From: Ruminococcaceae bacterium UBA2857
GTDB lineage: Bacteria > Bacillota > Clostridia > Oscillospirales > Acutalibacteraceae
Direction of reading: 5' to 3'
Assembly (NCBI GenBank): GCA_002350705.1
Contig: DEFH01000040.1
Location: 1 to 17,889, forward strand
DNA: 17,889 nt
The notes below the pieces were generated by a model. The model had not been told where the DNA came from. It worked only from the letters and a program-made list of their open reading frames with translations, and did no database searches. Below, piece by piece: positions 1 to 7,003 of the stretch; positions within the stretch are counted from its first letter, which is position 1; each line of letters starts with the position of its first letter. The translations under genes and the position numbers were made by a program.

Positions 1-114
1 TTATATATTTATCGTAGCGGAAAATAATATTTTCAGTACTCGTTGTATCAGAAAATACTGTACAGTGATTGTAAAGATACGAGTCAGTTTTTATATCTCC
101 ATTATTTAAGCGAA
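1..114. other. Unassigned left edge; possible 3' end of an upstream gene
   Basis: No gene can be supported here. One plus-strand frame is open from base 2 to a TAA at 107-109, just before the terminator at 115-151. This would fit the last 35 codons of a gene cut by the window edge. The predicted residues do not resemble any family I know, so this is only a possibility. Confidence 0.2.
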
Positions 115-151
115 GCAACTCCGGCAGCGATGGCTGTCGGAGTTGCTTTTT
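115..151 (+). terminator. Intrinsic terminator of the upstream unit
   Basis: A 13-bp stem (arms 115-127 and 134-146, one G-T pair) with a 6-base loop is followed by TTTTT. It closes whatever is transcribed from left of the window and isolates the promoter at 156-183. Confidence 0.85.
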
Positions 152-155
152 ATGC

Positions 156-183
156 TTGCAATATGCCGTAAAAATGATATAAT
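156..183 (+). promoter_or_regulatory. Sigma-A type promoter with extended -10
   Basis: TTGCAA (156-161), a 16-base spacer, then TATAAT (178-183) preceded by TGA, which makes an extended -10. It lies directly downstream of a terminator and 30 bases before the first small gene. It should drive the 36-residue peptide and the ABC exporter genes together. Confidence 0.7.
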
Positions 184-212
184 AAGACAAAAAGGAAAAA
201 GGAAGATGTATT

Positions 213-323
213 GTGTTTAAAAAAAGAAAAACGATTATACGAGTCGTCAGCATTATCTTATGTATCATGATGGTACTGGGAGTGTTTTCGATACTGATGT
301 ATACGATAGGAGGAGGATTCTGA
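213..323 (+). CDS. 36-residue single-span membrane peptide
   Basis: This small ORF starts at GTG 213, with a GGAAG ribosome binding site at 201-205 (7-base gap), and ends at TGA 321-323. The product starts with a basic patch (FKKRKTIIR), followed by about 20 hydrophobic residues (VVSIILCIMMVLGVFSILMY) and a TIGGGF tail. That is the layout of a small protein with one membrane helix, N-terminus inside. It follows a promoter directly and is the first gene of the unit that continues into the ABC exporter 44 bases later, so it may be an accessory subunit or regulator of that exporter. I do not recognise a family with certainty; small DUF4044-like membrane peptides of Firmicutes have a similar layout. 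Support is the binding site, the promoter position and the composition; it is too short for codon statistics. Confidence 0.55.
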   Translation: MFKKRKTIIRVVSIILCIMMVLGVFSILMYTIGGGF

Positions 324-365
324 AACAAAATGGATGCTAATCAAAAAATAAGGAGTGTTTTGTAA
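309..365 (+). other. Strong SD plus an 11-codon mini-ORF before the ABC gene
   Basis: AGGAGGAGG (309-317) lies inside the last codons of the 36-residue peptide gene. The next ATG (330-332) opens an 11-codon frame (MDANQKIRSVL, stop 363-365) that ends two bases before the ABC ATPase ATG at 368. The ATPase's own AGGAG (351-355) lies inside the mini-ORF. The 12-base gap from the strong SD to ATG 330 is long, so translation of the mini-ORF is uncertain. If real it would be a leader peptide coupling translation. Confidence 0.25.
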
Positions 366-367
366 AT

Positions 368-1279
368 ATGGAAGAATATGTACTTCAGACACATGGTCTT
401 TCCAAAAGATTCGGTCAGAAAATCGTTGTCAACAATCTGAATCTGAATATCAGAAAGGGCGATATATACGGCTTTATCGGTCCCAACGGTGCCGGAAAAA
501 CAACGGCTATGAAAGTGATATTGGGATTGCTGTTCCCGACAACAGGTGATGTGAGCCTTTTCGGGGAGCTGCAGAATATCCGGAATCTGCGTCGTGTGGG
601 TTCGCTGATAGAAGCCCCCGGATTATATGGCAACTGTACCGCCTTTGAAAATATGAAACGATTTTCGATACTGACAGGCGGTTCGGATCTTCAGATACAT
701 GAAATACTGGAGCTGGTGGGACTGCGTGAGGCAACTTATAAAAGAGTCAAAACGTTTTCACTGGGTATGAAACAGAGATTGGGGATTGCGATTGCACTGT
801 TGGGAGAGCCTGAAATGCTGGTACTGGATGAGCCGGTCAACGGACTGGATCCGATGGGTATGAAAGATGTGCGTGATATTATCCTGAGACTCAATCGGGA
901 AAGAAACATCACCTTTTTTATTTCAAGTCATCTTTTGGGAGAACTGGAAAAAATTTCGACAGTTTACGGCATTATACGATATGGTATTCTTACAGAGGAA
1001 ATCACTGCAAAGCAGCTCGAAGAAAAATGCGGCAGAAGCATTATTCTCCGATGCAGTGATCCGAATAAGGCGGCTCAGATCATCACCGAACAAATGCAGA
1101 TACCGCAGGTATTGATTAATGAAAGTGAAAATCGTTTGAATATCGTAACAGACCTGTCACGTTCCGGAGAAATCAATACCAAATTGGTAACGTCCGGCAT
1201 AGAAGTGTCGGAGCTTGGCTTTATCAGCACAAGCTATGAAGAATACTTCCTGCAAAAAATGGGACCTGTGAATGTGTGA
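368..1279 (+). CDS. ABC transporter ATP-binding protein, BcrA/bacitracin-export type
   Basis: A cytoplasmic ATPase that powers an ABC-2 type exporter. The order of motifs is complete: Walker A GPNGAGKT (about residues 38-45), the ABC signature SLGMKQR (131-137), Walker B MLVLDEP (150-156) and the switch histidine in SSH (188). The GLYGNCTAFENM stretch after the Q-loop region and the ~90-residue C-terminal extension are typical of the BcrA group, which contains bacitracin and lantibiotic self-protection exporters. At 303 residues it has the usual length for that group. The start ATG 368 has AGGAG 12 bases upstream, a slightly long gap. The permease follows after 11 bases, so the two subunits are made together. 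The substrate cannot be read from the sequence. No histidine kinase or response regulator is adjacent, unlike many antibiotic-sensing BcrAB loci. Confidence 0.93.
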   Translation: MEEYVLQTHGLSKRFGQKIVVNNLNLNIRKGDIYGFIGPNGAGKTTAMKVILGLLFPTTGDVSLFGELQNIRNLRRVGSLIEAPGLYGNCTAFENMKRFSILTGGSDLQIHEILELVGLREATYKRVKTFSLGMKQRLGIAIALLGEPEMLVLDEPVNGLDPMGMKDVRDIILRLNRERNITFFISSHLLGELEKISTVYGIIRYGILTEEITAKQLEEKCGRSIILRCSDPNKAAQIITEQMQIPQVLINESENRLNIVTDLSRSGEINTKLVTSGIEVSELGFISTSYEEYFLQKMGPVNV

Positions 1280-1290
1280 GGTGAGAGAAA

Positions 1291-2151
1291 ATGGGAAATA
1301 TGTTGCGGTTTGAATTAAGACGGCTGCTGAAAAAGCCGAGCTTTTATGTATGTCTGGGACTGTGCATGGCCTTTGTATTGCTGACCGTCATAGCTTCCAA
1401 GATGAGTTTTGATTCCATGGCGGATTATTACAGAAGATATGCAGGAGAATTTGATGATTCCGGTACAACGTTGGTGGAACAGTTCGCAGAGCAGTTTTCA
1501 CCGGAAATGCTGGCATTGAACGCTTCCGGCAATTATATCATGGTGATTGTACTGGCGGTTTTTTCCGGTATTTTTGTATGTGAGGACAGAGTGAGAGGCA
1601 CCATCAAAAATATTTATGCCAGAGGCTATTCCAGAACAAGCGTATTTTTTGCCAAATATATTCTGACAACAGCGGTGGCATTGACACTCAGTGTTCTGAT
1701 GACACTGGCATCTTATCTGTCGGGCGTTCTGATATTTGCCACGTCCGGCTTCAATGCGGCTCCGATTCATGTCAAAGGATTTGCTCTGCTGATACTGGGA
1801 AATCTGCTGAGTATACTGGCAGTCAATACATTTTATTTCATGCTGTCGGAGCTGATCGGAACAACAGGCTTTTCGATTGCCGCCAATATTTTTGCACCGG
1901 GATTTATCAGTACAGCCTTTTCCGTGCTGTTTGGTTTGATTATGCTGTTCGGTCAGGGAGACAGTTATGAGCATTATCAGTGGGTGTCAAAGGTCATGGA
2001 ATACTGGATTTACAATCTGGCAATGGGCGGATTCAGTGTGAATATGGAATTGGGAGACTATATCGGTCATTTGATTGCGTGTGCCGTGTACATTGCAGGC
2101 TTCGGTGTTCTGAGCTGGGTGATCGTCAGAAAAAAAGAAGTAAAAAATTAA
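1291..2151 (+). CDS. ABC-2 family transporter permease
   Basis: Integral membrane partner of the ATPase encoded just upstream. The 286-residue product begins with a short basic cytoplasmic segment (FELRRLLKKPSF), then the first helix (YVCLGLCMAFVLLTVIA). An extracytoplasmic loop follows (about residues 38-80), rich in charged and aromatic residues. I then count about five further hydrophobic spans, ending in IAGFGVLSWVIVRKKEV. A segment near residues 98-110 (CEDRVRGTIKNIYARGYSR) matches the cytoplasmic coupling region seen in ABC-2 permeases ('E...GT.k.....g.sR'). The start ATG 1291 has a GAGGTGAG binding site. An intrinsic terminator follows within 10 bases, so this ends the operon. Family is clear; substrate unknown. 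Confidence 0.88.
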   Translation: MGNMLRFELRRLLKKPSFYVCLGLCMAFVLLTVIASKMSFDSMADYYRRYAGEFDDSGTTLVEQFAEQFSPEMLALNASGNYIMVIVLAVFSGIFVCEDRVRGTIKNIYARGYSRTSVFFAKYILTTAVALTLSVLMTLASYLSGVLIFATSGFNAAPIHVKGFALLILGNLLSILAVNTFYFMLSELIGTTGFSIAANIFAPGFISTAFSVLFGLIMLFGQGDSYEHYQWVSKVMEYWIYNLAMGGFSVNMELGDYIGHLIACAVYIAGFGVLSWVIVRKKEVKN

Positions 2152-2158
2152 TCATCGG

Positions 2159-2189
2159 GGAGAGAACAGAAATGTTCTCTCCTTTCTTT
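2159..2189 (+). terminator. Intrinsic terminator of the ABC exporter operon
   Basis: Perfect 10-bp stem (arms 2159-2168 and 2173-2182) with a GAAA tetraloop, followed by TTTCTTT. It starts 8 bases after the permease stop codon. Confidence 0.9.
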
Positions 2190-2215
2190 ACTTTTGAGAG
2201 AGAGTACGATATAAT
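2187..2215 (+). promoter_or_regulatory. Promoter of the DUF6062-type gene
   Basis: TTTACT (2187-2192), 17-base spacer, TATAAT (2210-2215). The -35 overlaps the tail of the preceding terminator. Predicted transcript start is about 30 bases before the ATG at 2251. Confidence 0.65.
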
Positions 2216-2250
2216 ATGTTTAACAAGAAATTGACAGGGAAGTGTTAAAA

Positions 2251-2958
2251 ATGCAGGAAAATATTTGCAGTATACCGATTAATGATGTATTCATGCCGAA
2301 GGATGGCTGCCCGATGTGCAGAATGAGGGATATGCTCGAAAGAAGAAAGGCGGAATATGTGACAGGTTCGGCAATGATGGAGCCGAATGTACGCATACGT
2401 ACCAATGAAGAGGGCTTCTGTTACAGACATTTTTCCATGATGCTGCAACTCGGCAAGCGTTTGTCCAATGCCCTGATACTGGACAGTCATCTCCAGAAAG
2501 TAGCGGAAAATATTGTGCTGACCAGTCCCAAAGGAAAGTTTGACAAAAAACGTCTTGCCGCTTTGCAGACCATGACAAAGGATTGTTTTATCTGCCGTGA
2601 CATCAAAGAAAATATGGAAAACATGGTGCGGATCGTTCATGCCATGTGGATCGGTGAGCCGGAGTTCAGACAGCTTTACAGTGAACAGCCGTATATTTGC
2701 CTGGAGCATTATGCACTGCTGCTTGACGTTGACCAAAAAGGACTGGGCAAAAGTTTTGACGGCTTTTATCAGGCAACGCTGGCACTGACGGGAAATTATT
2801 TGCAGGAGCTGCACGGAGATGTCACGCATTTTTGCAGTATGTTTGATTACAGGAATGCCGATGCAGACTGGGGAAATTCCCGTGACAGCATAGAGCGTTC
2901 TGTAGAATTCCTGACGGGAGAGAAAATCATTCCCGAAGAAGCTGTGGAAGAGGAATAA
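2251..2958 (+). CDS. DUF6062 family protein with two CxxC/CxxH modules
   Basis: I recognise this as the clostridial DUF6062 family; its biochemical role is not known to me. The 235-residue product is predicted cytoplasmic, with no signal peptide or membrane span. It shows two copies of one motif pair: C20PMC23 with C57YRH60, and C112FIC115 with C150LEH153. Each pair could bind one zinc ion, and the text around the copies is alike (GCPMCRM...GFCYRHF versus DCFICRD...YICLEHY), suggesting an internal duplication. A GTG at 2242 is in frame, but GGGAAG (2237-2242) overlaps it and is correctly spaced (8 bases) only for ATG 2251, so I choose 2251. The gene has its own promoter and ends one base from the stop of the convergent minus-strand gene, with no terminator between them. 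Confidence 0.75.
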   Translation: MQENICSIPINDVFMPKDGCPMCRMRDMLERRKAEYVTGSAMMEPNVRIRTNEEGFCYRHFSMMLQLGKRLSNALILDSHLQKVAENIVLTSPKGKFDKKRLAALQTMTKDCFICRDIKENMENMVRIVHAMWIGEPEFRQLYSEQPYICLEHYALLLDVDQKGLGKSFDGFYQATLALTGNYLQELHGDVTHFCSMFDYRNADADWGNSRDSIERSVEFLTGEKIIPEEAVEEE

Positions 2959-2959
2959 T

Positions 2960-3721
2960 CTATCGTCTTGTTTCCAGCAGAGCCGCCATATAATCGGCTG
3001 AATAAAATTTCACACCGTCGGAACAGGCGGTCGGAATGATATTCTGCAGAAATTCTGCACCGCCAATCTCATACAGTCCCGAAAGAAAATATTCACGGGA
3101 AAGACAGTCGGGCTGAATCTCGGAAAAAACAGACGGAAGTCGGTATTCACTGAAAGGGGTATTCTGAAAATGGCAGGGCTGACAGGTAAAAATAAGTGCA
3201 TCATTTTCGGGAAGCGTCTCCGGCGGAGAAACCGAAAGAATGATATGAGGATGTCCCATGTCATCAAAGGAGTTGGAAACAAATACATCTGCCATATCAT
3301 GGGAGATATTTTCATAGAATCGCGGCATATCGGTAATAACAGTGATATCGGCACTGCATTGTCTGATGAAGTCGGGAAAATCTCCCGTTTTATCTACGTA
3401 GCATATTTTCGGAGAAAAGGACAGCTTTCCGACAACCGACAGAACAAAATTCTGCATCATTCTGATTTTAAACGAATCGGACCGAAAGCGTGTGAACGGA
3501 GAATTTTGCAGGGAAACGGTACTCTCACAGAGAATCGTTTGGGGATAGCCGAGTGTCAGAGCATACAGCTTTTTAAAATTTACACGTCCCCGATACAAAT
3601 GATACCGAATGTGTAAAAAAGAAATATTATCCTGTGATTTGACATGACAGGAGATTTTGTACGGACAGAGAACAGACACAAAACTTTTTTTGTGACGAAT
3701 CACTTCGAGAACAGTCATCAT
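2960..3721 (-). CDS. Hypothetical protein, possible Rossmann-like core
   Basis: I do not recognise this 253-residue protein. It has no signal peptide and no convincing membrane helix. The middle (about residues 95-160) alternates hydrophobic strands with polar turns (LSFSPKICYVDKTGDFPDFI, then SADITVITDMPRFY, then MADVFVSNSFDD). This is the rhythm of an alpha/beta nucleotide- or sugar-binding fold, but no glycine-rich loop is present. The start has two adjacent ATG codons at 3721 and 3718; GGTGAT lies about 5 bases upstream of the first (minus strand, 3727-3732). It lies downstream of the repeat lipoprotein gene on the same strand, but a strong terminator (3748-3776) separates them, so its promoter must be in the short gap or it depends on read-through. 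Its stop is one base from the stop of the convergent DUF6062 gene. Reality of the gene rests on length and a clean frame. Confidence 0.6.
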   Translation of the reverse strand: MMTVLEVIRHKKSFVSVLCPYKISCHVKSQDNISFLHIRYHLYRGRVNFKKLYALTLGYPQTILCESTVSLQNSPFTRFRSDSFKIRMMQNFVLSVVGKLSFSPKICYVDKTGDFPDFIRQCSADITVITDMPRFYENISHDMADVFVSNSFDDMGHPHIILSVSPPETLPENDALIFTCQPCHFQNTPFSEYRLPSVFSEIQPDCLSREYFLSGLYEIGGAEFLQNIIPTACSDGVKFYSADYMAALLETRR

Positions 3722-3747
3722 GTATACATCACCGTTTCATGATATGC

Positions 3748-3776
3748 AAAAAGGAGCTGTAAAAGAATACAGCTCC
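3748..3776 (-). terminator. Intrinsic terminator of the repeat lipoprotein gene
   Basis: Read on the minus strand: a perfect 9-bp stem (arms 3768-3776 and 3753-3761), a 6-base loop, then TTTTT (3752-3748). It begins 10 bases after the lipoprotein stop codon. Confidence 0.9.
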
Positions 3777-3785
3777 GCAAGGAAA

Positions 3786-4184
3786 TTATCTGGTCGTGTT
3801 TTTAACGGTATCGCCTACATTGTCGGCAATGTTTTCAGCCGTATCGCCTATTTTGTCGGCGGCATTGTTGACAATATCACCGGCATTATGGGCGGCATTG
3901 TTCACGATGTCACCGGCATTATGAGCGGCATTGCCGACAGTATCGCCTACTCTGTCGGGATTATCGGTGCGGTCATTGTAAGTTCTTCCGTCTCTGTCGA
4001 TAATCAGGTCGTCACTGTCACCGATAATACCGTTGCCGTCAGTGACAACACCGTTGTTTGGCATACGGGCATTGGAACTCTGAAACGTGCTGTTTTCAGG
4101 CAGATTATTGGTATTGGACTTGCATGAGGCAAAGCATACCGCAATACTCATAGCGGCAAGTACCGCAAAAATTGCTTTTTTCAT
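3786..4184 (-). CDS. Small lipoprotein with five tandem 11-residue repeats
   Basis: The real start is the ATG at 4184-4182, with AAGGAG at 4201-4196. The frame is open further upstream, but that part has no binding site. The 132-residue product begins MKKAIFAVLAAMSIAVCFASC: a type II signal peptide whose lipobox FASC makes C21 the lipidated residue, anchoring it to the outer face of the membrane. Residues 22-77 are polar and rich in N, D and G. The last 55 residues are five 11-residue repeats of pattern x-h-G-D-x-h-x-N-x-h-x: RVGDTVGNAAH, NAGDIVNNAAH, NAGDIVNNAAD, KIGDTAENIAD, NVGDTVKNTTR. Such 11-residue periodicity gives an amphipathic helix, as in LEA-type and some surface proteins. A terminator follows, so it is a single-gene unit, divergent from the kinase-like gene. 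Function unknown. Confidence 0.8.
   Translation of the reverse strand: MKKAIFAVLAAMSIAVCFASCKSNTNNLPENSTFQSSNARMPNNGVVTDGNGIIGDSDDLIIDRDGRTYNDRTDNPDRVGDTVGNAAHNAGDIVNNAAHNAGDIVNNAADKIGDTAENIADNVGDTVKNTTR
3789..3953 (-). repeat. Five tandem 33-bp coding repeats
   Basis: These are the DNA repeats encoding the five 11-residue units of the lipoprotein. The second and third units are nearly identical at DNA level (the stretch around 3860-3930), pointing to recent duplication and possible copy-number variation. The outer units have diverged more. Confidence 0.85.
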
Positions 4185-4270
4185 GTTGCAACAAACTCCT
4201 TTCATGCATATTATTTTCCGAAAAGCTTGTTCTATGCGGCATAAAATTATGTAATGATAGCCAAAAATAC

Positions 4271-4299
4271 TTGACCGCATGAAAAATATACAGTAAAAT
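4271..4299 (+). promoter_or_regulatory. Promoter of the cytidylate-kinase-like gene
   Basis: TTGACC (4271-4276), 17-base spacer, TAAAAT (4294-4299). It lies 40 bases upstream of the ATG at 4339, in the 154-base gap shared with the divergent lipoprotein gene. I could not find an equally clear promoter for the minus strand in this gap. Confidence 0.75.
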
Positions 4300-4338
4300 A
4301 AAATTGTATTATCTATCAAAATGAAAGGAGAAAAAACT

Positions 4339-4935
4339 ATGTCCAATTTGATTATCACCATTTCCCGAAGCTATGGAAGCGGCGGCAGAGTCATTGGCAG
4401 AATGTTGGCAGAACAAATGCAGATGCCTTACTATGACAGAAACCTGATTTATCTGGCATCCGGCAGAACGGGAATTGATTTGAAGTATTTTGCAAAGTAT
4501 GACGAAGACATGAAAAAGAAACTGTTTGATGAGATTTCTTCCGAAAAAAATAAATATGTCTCGAAAGATGAAATTTTCATGCGTCAGGCAGAAGTCATCA
4601 AAGATGTTGCCGATGAAGGTGACTGTGTGATTGTGGGAAGATGTGCGGATTATATTCTGAGAAATACCGCTCATAAAGTGCTGAGAGTCTTTATCAGTGC
4701 CAATGAAACGGACTGCATGGAATCCATTATGAAAAAACTGTCCGTCAGCAAGGCGGAAGCAGCGAAAACCATCACCCAGATCAACCGGCACCGTTCGGAT
4801 TATTATCGTTATCATACGGGGATGGAATGGACAAGTGCTCAAAATTATGACCTGTGTATCAATACATCCCGCTACACACCTGAACAGGCTGTCAAAGCTA
4901 TTACCGAATATTCGGAAATTTTCAAAAATCTGTAA
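4339..4935 (+). CDS. Cytidylate kinase-like family protein
   Basis: A P-loop NMP-kinase-fold protein of the Cytidylate_kin2 type, 198 residues, cytoplasmic. The N-terminus LIITISRSYGSGGRVIGRML carries the modified P-loop (SYGSGGR, residues 11-17) of this family, in which the usual GKS/T is replaced. VIVGRCADYIL (97-107) and NRHRSDYYRYHTG (149-161) correspond to the central strand and the arginine-rich lid region, and YDLCINTSRY (170-179) to the last conserved strand. An upstream ATG at 4321 is in frame, but AAAGGAG (4324-4330) sits 8 bases before ATG 4339, which fixes the start. Members of this family occur widely in clostridia next to unrelated genes. Their true substrate is not established, so CMP phosphorylation should not be assumed; the housekeeping Cmk is a different family. 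It is a single gene with its own promoter. Confidence 0.85.
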   Translation: MSNLIITISRSYGSGGRVIGRMLAEQMQMPYYDRNLIYLASGRTGIDLKYFAKYDEDMKKKLFDEISSEKNKYVSKDEIFMRQAEVIKDVADEGDCVIVGRCADYILRNTAHKVLRVFISANETDCMESIMKKLSVSKAEAAKTITQINRHRSDYYRYHTGMEWTSAQNYDLCINTSRYTPEQAVKAITEYSEIFKNL

Positions 4936-5081
4936 TGCGTATCTGCATATTTTATCGTGAAAATATGCAAATTTGCACCAAAAAATGCCATTATTGCCTG
5001 AACCGGATGTTTTTTGCATGAATGTCGGAAAAAAATTGCATTTTCGGACATAATAAAACGATAAAATCTCTCTAATCCGTC
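4936..5081 (+). other. Intergenic region with two AT-rich inverted repeats
   Basis: No gene seen. A perfect 10-bp inverted repeat (arms 4944-4953 and 4960-4969) follows the kinase-like gene but has no T tract, so it is a poor terminator. A second repeat (arms 5022-5032 and 5041-5051, one mismatch) sits 30 bases upstream of the pckA -35 box and could be a regulator site. Both are AT-rich and might be chance. Confidence 0.35.
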
Positions 5082-5110
5082 TTGACAAAAACAGGGAATA
5101 GAAGTAAAAT
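5082..5110 (+). promoter_or_regulatory. Promoter of pckA
   Basis: TTGACA (5082-5087), 17-base spacer, TAAAAT (5105-5110): one base from the sigma-A consensus. It leaves a leader of about 60 bases before the pckA start. I see no riboswitch-like structure in that leader. Confidence 0.85.
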
Positions 5111-5175
5111 AAGTATCATTGAGAAGTATGTCAAAATGCTTTTCATAAAGAAATGTACAGGGGGCTATGAAAGCT

Positions 5176-6870
5176 ATGTCAACAAAAGCATATTATCCTA
5201 TATCGGAAATAGGAAAAGGAAAAGTAGGTTTTTCAAAGACACGCTCCATTATCGAGGGAGCATTCTACGGAAATAATGTGGTAGAAGTAACTTCACTGGC
5301 AGAGGCATATAACCTTGCCAAAAATACACCGGGTGCCGTTGTTACGGATATGCCTATCTATAAGCCGGAAGAAGTAGGACTTCCCGAGGGTGCACAGGTG
5401 CTTCTGTTCAATGACGGAGCTGTAACGGGCAGATATGCTGCTGCAAGACGTATCAAGGGCGAGCCCGGCGTAGATGATGCGAAACTTGATAAAGTAGTGA
5501 TGGATGCTGTGTATAAGACACGTTTCAAAAAACTGTATCATGCCACGGCTTATATCGGACTGGATCCCGAATTCATGGTAAAAGCACATCTTCTTATTCC
5601 CGAGGGTGAAGAAATGCTGATGTATAACTGGCTCCTGAACTTCCAGTACATCAATGACACCTATGCCAAAATGTATAAAGAATCACAGCCTGTCGGCGGC
5701 GGAAATGAACCTGATATTTATATCTTCTCCGATCCGCAGTGGGCTCCCACACCGTCACCTGACGTTGATTACAGCTGTCTGAGTGATGACCTGACCTGCT
5801 GTTATTTTGATACCAACAATAACTGTGCTGCAATCCTCGGTATGAAATACTTTGGCGAGCATAAAAAAGGCACACTGACGATCGCATGGGCGATTGCAAA
5901 CCGTAACGGTTATGCTTCCTGCCACGGTGGTCAGAAAGAATATACTCTCGCAGACGGCAGCAAATATGTTGCATCCGTGTTCGGACTTTCCGGTTCCGGC
6001 AAGTCTACCCTTACACACGCTAAACATGGCGGCAAATATCCGAACATCACTGTTCTGCATGATGACGCATTTATCATCAATTCCGATACCTGTGCATCCG
6101 TTGCACTGGAGCCGTCCTATTTCGATAAGACAGCCGATTATCCGACAGGCTGCCCCGACAACAAGTATCTTCTGAGTGTACAGAACTGCTCCTGCACAAA
6201 GGACGAAGACGGTAAGATCCAGCTTGTTACAGAAGACATCAGAAACGGCAATGGTCGTGCCATCAAGTCAAAACTCTGGTCTCCGAACAGAGTGGACAAG
6301 ATTTCTTCACCTGTCAACTCCATCATCTGGATCATGAAAGATCCGACCATTCCTCCCTGTGTCAAGCTGAAAGGTGCCGCTCTTGCGTCAGTAATGGGTG
6401 CAACCCTTGCAACAAAGACATCTACCGCCGAGCGTGTTGCGGCAGGTACGGATATGAATGCCCTTCGTATCGTTCCTTATGCCAACCCGTTCAGAACCTA
6501 TCCGCTTGTCAACGACTATGTGAAGTTCAAGAAACTCGTTGAAGAAAAGGATGTAGCCTGCTATATCGTCAACACAGGTGACTTTATGGGCAAGAAAGTA
6601 CAGAAAGAGGATACTCTCGGTGTACTCGAAGCAATCGTAGAGGGCAGAGCTGAATTTGAGAAATGGGGACCGTTTGAAGATATTGAAATTCTCCACTGGG
6701 AAGGCTTTGAGCCGAACCTTGATGATGCAGATTATAAAGCGGCTCTGAAAAATGCAATGATTAACCGTGTAAACGCAGTGAAAGGCTTTGCAGAGAAGAA
6801 AGGCGGCTATGACAAGCTTCCTGATGAGGCACTCGACGCACTCCAGAAGCTGGTTGATGAACTGAACTAA
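5176..6870 (+). CDS. pckA: Phosphoenolpyruvate carboxykinase (ATP)
   Basis: Interconverts oxaloacetate plus ATP with phosphoenolpyruvate, CO2 and ADP. In fermentative gut bacteria it often runs in the carboxylating direction toward succinate. The 564-residue product has the kinase-1a loop GLSGSGKST (about residues 270-278), the kinase-2 metal site VLHDDAF (about 293-299), the GEHKKG lysine pair equivalent to the metal-binding lysines of E. coli PckA (about 227-232), and a following histidine (SCHGG). It is slightly longer than the E. coli type (about 540) and divergent at kinase-2 (HDDAF rather than GDDEH), as in a clostridial subgroup. ATG 5167 is also in frame, but the G-rich binding site (5159-5164) is only 2 bases from it and 11 from ATG 5176, so I prefer 5176. 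It forms a single-gene unit with a strong promoter and terminators. Confidence 0.93.
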   Translation: MSTKAYYPISEIGKGKVGFSKTRSIIEGAFYGNNVVEVTSLAEAYNLAKNTPGAVVTDMPIYKPEEVGLPEGAQVLLFNDGAVTGRYAAARRIKGEPGVDDAKLDKVVMDAVYKTRFKKLYHATAYIGLDPEFMVKAHLLIPEGEEMLMYNWLLNFQYINDTYAKMYKESQPVGGGNEPDIYIFSDPQWAPTPSPDVDYSCLSDDLTCCYFDTNNNCAAILGMKYFGEHKKGTLTIAWAIANRNGYASCHGGQKEYTLADGSKYVASVFGLSGSGKSTLTHAKHGGKYPNITVLHDDAFIINSDTCASVALEPSYFDKTADYPTGCPDNKYLLSVQNCSCTKDEDGKIQLVTEDIRNGNGRAIKSKLWSPNRVDKISSPVNSIIWIMKDPTIPPCVKLKGAALASVMGATLATKTSTAERVAAGTDMNALRIVPYANPFRTYPLVNDYVKFKKLVEEKDVACYIVNTGDFMGKKVQKEDTLGVLEAIVEGRAEFEKWGPFEDIEILHWEGFEPNLDDADYKAALKNAMINRVNAVKGFAEKKGGYDKLPDEALDALQKLVDELN

Positions 6871-6894
6871 GTTTATAACACTTCTTTCATAATC

Positions 6895-6936
6895 AAAAAC
6901 GGCACACAGACCTAAAAAAGTCTGTGTGCCGTTTTT
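6895..6936 (+). terminator. Intrinsic terminator of pckA
   Basis: Perfect 17-bp stem counting the A/T ends (arms 6895-6911 and 6920-6936) with an 8-base loop. The T run forms the end of the right arm. The A run on the left makes it able to act in both directions. Confidence 0.92.
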
Positions 6937-6954
6937 GCTGCGGAGCATAAAAAG

Positions 6955-6984
6955 AAAGCACTGTCGTCAGATGACAGTGCTTTT
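6955..6984. terminator. Second, bidirectional terminator-like hairpin
   Basis: An 11-bp stem (arms 6955-6965 and 6973-6983) with a 7-base loop, flanked by T runs on either strand. It backs up pckA termination and can stop transcription arriving from the minus-strand SH3b gene. Confidence 0.75.
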
Positions 6985-7003
6985 GATATGTAAACATTGG
7001 GTG

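Noticed and set aside
3720..4127. A 135-codon plus-strand frame opposite the repeat lipoprotein, with a repetitive glycine/isoleucine-rich product
   Set aside because: It is the antisense image of the 33-bp repeats. The minus strand has a ribosome binding site, lipobox and terminator; the plus frame has none of these.
4185..4361. Upstream extension of the lipoprotein frame by 59 codons
   Set aside because: No binding site at its start, odd composition, and it would bury the signal peptide. AAGGAG at 4201-4196 supports the start at 4184.
4944..4969. Perfect 10-bp hairpin after the kinase-like gene as a terminator
   Set aside because: The stem is almost all A/T and no T tract follows; it may be chance or a weak processing site.
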